Positions 60,601-64,000 of a stretch of 64,000 nt of DNA are shown here, one piece after another (within the stretch, counting starts at the first letter, position 1; each line of letters begins with the position of its first letter). This DNA is from Paragyromitra xinjiangensis. Its lineage: Eukaryota; Ascomycota; Pezizomycetes; Pezizales; Discinaceae. The notes beneath the pieces are model-generated. The model searched no databases. It saw nothing but the letters and a program-made list of their open reading frames with translations, and was not told the origin of the DNA. The stretch is from contig JBCAMK010000002.1 of NCBI GenBank assembly GCA_038503065.1, forward strand, positions 1,240,001 through 1,304,000. Reading direction: 5' to 3'. The position numbers and the translations under genes were made by a program.

Positions 60601-61129
60601 GATTCTAATAGAAACGGCCAGGGCTTACGTAAATAACTAATCAAAACCGGCCGCCGAATCGCCATTTGAAAACGTACGTAGGCCCCCCCAGCAGGTTCAG
60701 GGGTACGTGCATATACAACTACTAGTGGGGTGAGAATGGGATGTTTCTCATGCCTTGAGAGCGAAGCTAGGAAAGTAGATCAAAGTTTGGGTAACTTTTA
60801 ATAGGGTGACGTTAAATGGGGTGAAAGGTTTGCCCGGCGGGAGAATTGAGAACACCGACGGGAGGGTTAGCCCGCAAGTACCAATAACTCTTTTTTACGA
60901 TTAATGATCCCAGAATTCACGGGTGAGTAGGAGTTGTAATAAACCGGAGTTGCGGATTTCAAAGAACTAAAAACTACAAGAACCCCATCCGGCCATGGCC
61001 AGGGAAAAAACCTAGTTTTGAGTAAATCTAATTGACTGGATAAGCACATACACCCACCCACCCACGTATCTACCCACTAATCTGCCACCACCAACCAGTC
61101 CCCAAAATCACTCCATCCCAACTTCATTT
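57656..61129. other. Gene-poor region of ~3.5 kb
   Basis: The left edge should hold the promoter of the FAD oxidase gene. Forward frames at 58527-58853 and 59726-60010 have no recognisable domain. The right end, from about 61040, holds the 3' flank of the MARVEL gene. Nothing else is supported. Confidence 0.4.
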
Positions 61130-61882
61130 CTAACCATAGTGTGCGTCCTTGCCCGCAGTATAGTCAGGTGCAGTGGTGTATACGGGCGGTGCCGATGAGC
61201 CATAAGGGGCACTACTCGAACCGTGCGAAGGATTATAGGAAGTCTTCTGGGTATGCAAGTTGGCGGGGTTGAGAGCCGGCGCATATGCATGCTTCTTCTC
61301 GCGACGACGGATAACGGAGGCGAATGAGAAAGATCCAAGGTGGAACACCCTACCACGATTGTTAGTCTTCCCAGTCGTTTCGTATGAGGAATAGTGCGAG
61401 AATACCATAATAGAGCTGTAAACGCAAACAGCATTTTGTACATATGGCACACGCGAATACCGTCTGAGTTGCCCCAGTTATATACATTGCAAGTCTCGAA
61501 GGTAGTCTTGCCCATGGCACGGGCCAGCGTGCCAAACACGAGCGCCCAACTCAACGATAGGATACCATCGATAATCATCATAGCTAGAGAGTTTATTCGA
61601 CCGAGGCATAGGAGGGCGAATGAACCGATAAGGTTAAGGAATGTGAAAGCTGCCTATAACACAAAGCTGTCAATACTAGTATTACTTTGGATTTGGGTAA
61701 TTGGGACATACAACGACGTCCAACGCGATGAACTCCCATGGAATCTTGTACTTGTCCTTAATGAGATAGTAGTTGAAGTACCCAGTAATACCAAAGATAA
61801 CCACTATCCCAACCAGCTGCAAGAGGCGGAAAGTGACTAAGGGCCATTTAGGCCAGGCGGAGGGCTGTTTTTTAAGCACCAT
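61130..61882 (-). CDS. MARVEL-domain four-pass membrane protein
   Basis: Three exons (61712-61882, 61406-61653, 61130-61349) join in phase to 212 residues. Four hydrophobic segments are visible: LVGIVVIFGITGYFNYYLI, the region FTFLNLIGSFALLCL, IIDGILSLSWALVFGTLA, and LFAFTALLWVFHLGSFSF, the last formed only after splicing. Two cysteines (TCNVYNW, VCHMYK) lie in the second luminal loop, as in fungal MARVEL proteins. The C-terminal tail is Ser/Pro/Tyr-rich (SSAPYGSSAPPVYTTAPDY) and cytoplasmic. Such proteins are associated with membrane domains and trafficking; a specific role is not inferred. Introns are 58 and 56 bp. Confidence 0.88.
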
Positions 61883-63615
61883 TTCTTTGTCTTATTCGAC
61901 GAATAGGGGCGAATGCAGAAATCAATGTGCACGTGGGGTAAAGAATTTGAGAGAAGAATAAGTCCGGAAAAACGAGGGGAATGATGCTATGATATAAAGA
62001 ACCTTTCAGCTGCAGCTGCTGGCCGCTCACCGGTGTTGTGGAGAGGCTGAGCAAAACCAGTGAGCATTGATCGTTCTTGGCTGTGGGGAATTCATTCAGC
62101 CCTGGGTCCACGTCGACGCCCGATGCTAAATATAGAAACCGCTTGGTGCGCCGCCAGCACTAAGAGTTTCTAGTCTTGGCATTTTTTGCCAGCATTTTAA
62201 TCCTCGACCAGAGAATAAATATCATGATAACCTAAACCTATGGGCAGAAAGCTGTTTTCTGTCGGGCATTAGCGAGAAAAATGAATGCACATCGTTCATC
62301 ATAATAATTATAAGCGCTGGTAGATAAGTGTAACTTTTTGAGACTGCAAGGCTGCTGAAACAACGGCACGGAGGCCGGAGTCAACCAAAGATTATTCCTC
62401 CGCAAATGAAAAATGTACATATTTATTATCCAAGTCTCAGCACGAATCCTGGGAACATCGCATCTATGTTATGACCGGCTAACGAGGTTACACACTTGGC
62501 CATGGCTGAAGCAATGCAAGTACTCTACATGTAGGTACTAGGTACCTAGAGCCCCTGAGGCAGGGAAACAAATCATCAAAATACACTGCCACTATCGTCA
62601 CTCCTAGCCCTGTAATTACGCTTTTTAGCATGAAAAAAAGAATATCCTGTTGAGTAATACATGTGGTTTAGAGTAGTTAATCAGAGATAGCGCAAGACCG
62701 CACCTACCAACAAATCAGCGCTATCAGCTGCACGGTCAAGCTATCAAGGATCTGCGATTGTAGTCGGCATAAGCAATTGCACTATACTAATATTTAGGGT
62801 TAGGGTCGTCTTATTATTGCTTTTCAAATCCGGAGGGGTTATAGAGAATAAGGCTAATAACTACTGGTTTCGTTTAGAATTCAAACTTAAAGCGAAGGGT
62901 CATGTGTGTGAACGATACTAATTGCATGTAATATCTAAATGCTTTCTGTTCATTCTACACCTGTATCGATCTAAACCCCACTACATATACTTTGGGTTGT
63001 GGGGGTGGAGGGTTTCTGGGCCAAAGTCACGTGCAATCACTCGTTCCGTCCTTGCTTGTCAAGAGAGTGCTTTCAAATTTGGTGTTGTGCGAGTGTATGT
63101 ATGTATGGACAAAGCATTGGAGCCAGCTCTTTGTGGCTCGGGAAACAAAGGTTGAACAACATGTCTTAAATAGAATAGGTCGCCTGTCATAACAAGGAAT
63201 CAAGCGAGCGAGCTTTGCTTTGTGCCTGGTAATTCAATAACTCTCTTATGCCAACACCTCTCCGCAAAGGCTCTTAGGTGACCACCCCCTCCTTATTGTA
63301 AAGCTTTCCTAAGACGTGAAGGTAACTCTATTATGATACCTGTGTTCTATCTATACTCCTGCATGAATATCTGCCCCATCTCCGCATATAACTGTTAGTG
63401 TTAGTCTATATAGTTGCAACCAACTCCACAAAACTCCCGCTTACAGTAGCTGATCCAACCAAAAAAATTGATGGAAAGCAGAAAGAAGAAAATATAGGTA
63501 AAAACACAGCCCACTCCTTTTATCCAGAGACTTACACCCACCTCTAGAAGAAAAAAAAATCACCAAGCACCCCGTTAGTAAATCACAGCCCCAACCCATT
63601 ATTTTTCAACCCTAT
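61883..63615. other. Intergenic region
   Basis: Promoter of the MARVEL gene (left) and 3' flank of the Rap1-like gene (right). Short non-conserved frames only. Two adjacent TTAGGG hexamers occur at 62794-62805 but no telomeric array. Confidence 0.4.
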
Positions 63616-64000
63616 TTAGGCCATATTCCATAGATTCAAAAAATCCATCCTTTTTTCCATATGTGCCGCCCCCTTCTTCTCTTGTAGATTCTTCATCTCC
63701 CTGCTATCCGCTCCCATCAGTACTTTATCCTCCTCCTCGCTCCATATACCAGGGACATCAGTCGGCAGTGGCTTATCATCAACCACGCTCTGCAACACCA
63801 ATTCGACGAGCTTTTTAATCCCGCTTGCGCGTTCGACGGCATAGATGACCTGCTTCTCAGAGGTCTTGTATTTCTTTTGGCAGTAAGCTAGGAATGTGTT
63901 CATTTCCTTGATACCGTCGGGGTCGTCTTTGGATGGCGATAGAGGTGGCGATTTGGAAGCAGAGCCGGGTGCCGGAGCAAGGAGTTTTGTCGGCGTGGAA
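63616..64000 (-). CDS. RAP1: Telomere-binding protein Rap1, C-terminal part (truncated by window edge)
   Basis: A minus-strand frame enters from beyond position 64000 and ends at 63616, giving 128 C-terminal residues. A Ser/Pro/Lys linker (SKSPPLSPSKDD) leads into a helical domain: FLAYCQKKYKTSEKQVIYAV, LVELVLQSVVDDKPLP, then PGIWSEEEDKVLMG and MEKRMDFLNLW. This order, a helical bundle ending in a G-(I/V)-W-(S/T)-EE-(E/D)-D strand and a short helix, is the Rap1 C-terminal protein-interaction (RCT) domain of fungal and animal Rap1, which binds telomere partners. The N-terminal BRCT and Myb parts would lie to the right of the window. The longer frame continues upstream of the internal ATG, so that Met is not the start. 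Confidence 0.8.
   Translation of the reverse strand, partial: STPTKLLAPAPGSASKSPPLSPSKDDPDGIKEMNTFLAYCQKKYKTSEKQVIYAVERASGIKKLVELVLQSVVDDKPLPTDVPGIWSEEEDKVLMGADSREMKNLQEKKGAAHMEKRMDFLNLWNMA

Noticed and set aside
62794..62805. Two TTAGGG hexamers near the Rap1-like gene
   Set aside because: Only two copies, expected occasionally by chance; not a telomere or an interstitial array.
1..64000. CRISPR arrays, prophage, plasmid or bacterial operons
   Set aside because: No regularly spaced repeats with unique spacers and no bacterial gene organisation; all recognised genes are spliced fungal genes.

Overview
This window is nuclear DNA from a filamentous ascomycete (Pezizomycotina). The evidence is genes split by short GT...AG introns (mostly 50-90 bp, usually with a CTAAC/CTGAC-type branch site 10-20 bases before the acceptor), pyrimidine-rich leaders, and typical fungal families: a NACHT-type NLR, a berberine-bridge-like FAD oxidase, a cytochrome P450, a MARVEL protein and a Rap1 C-terminus. 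The class cannot be fixed from the sequence alone. No bacterial, plasmid, phage or CRISPR features were seen. All gene models were assembled by eye from reading frames and splice signals.

Layout. 1-702: a tandem duplication of about 350 bp, each unit ending in tRNA-Gly(CCC). 1.36-2.75 kb: isoaspartyl peptidase/asparaginase-like gene. 4.6-6.3 kb: an unrecognised protein with a glycine-rich membrane segment and a Lys/Ser/Asp/Arg tail. 8.6-12.1 kb: an 11-exon dynamin-family GTPase. 14.45-19.64 kb: a 10-exon NLR with alpha/beta-hydrolase, NACHT and ankyrin-like repeats. 20.2-20.9 kb (-): histidine phosphatase. 22.1-24.9 kb (-): TFIIH helicase XPB/Ssl2, divergent from a small four-exon DUF4748-type gene (25.36-25.87 kb). 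27.4-28.4 kb (-): unrecognised Pro/Gln-rich coiled-coil protein. 29.98-31.5 kb (-): GDP-mannose pyrophosphorylase alpha-like protein. 31.5-39.0 kb: gene desert. 39.0-44.6 kb: P450, a small basic protein, and a Kre9/Knh1-like membrane protein. 44.6-53.3 kb: a second desert with one tiny Cys-rich ORF. 53.3-57.7 kb: a PNPOx-FNR fusion oxidoreductase convergent with a secreted FAD oxidase. 61.1-61.9 kb (-): MARVEL protein. 63.6-64.0 kb (-): C-terminus of Rap1, running off the window.

How the genes relate. Most are independent housekeeping or accessory genes. The most interesting locus is 8.6-19.6 kb, where a dynamin/Mx-like GTPase with nuclear-targeting-like basic clusters lies just upstream of, and on the same strand as, an NLR. 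The NLR repeats carry an exact 177-bp higher-order periodicity, as expected of a receptor that diversifies by repeat amplification. A second notable locus is the membrane protein at 43.1-44.6 kb, where an in-frame TAG separates the main frame from a 50-codon continuation carrying a PPxY motif. A pogo-like MITE at 28.8 kb, with relatives near 46 kb, and several degenerate dispersed repeats account for part of the intergenic DNA.
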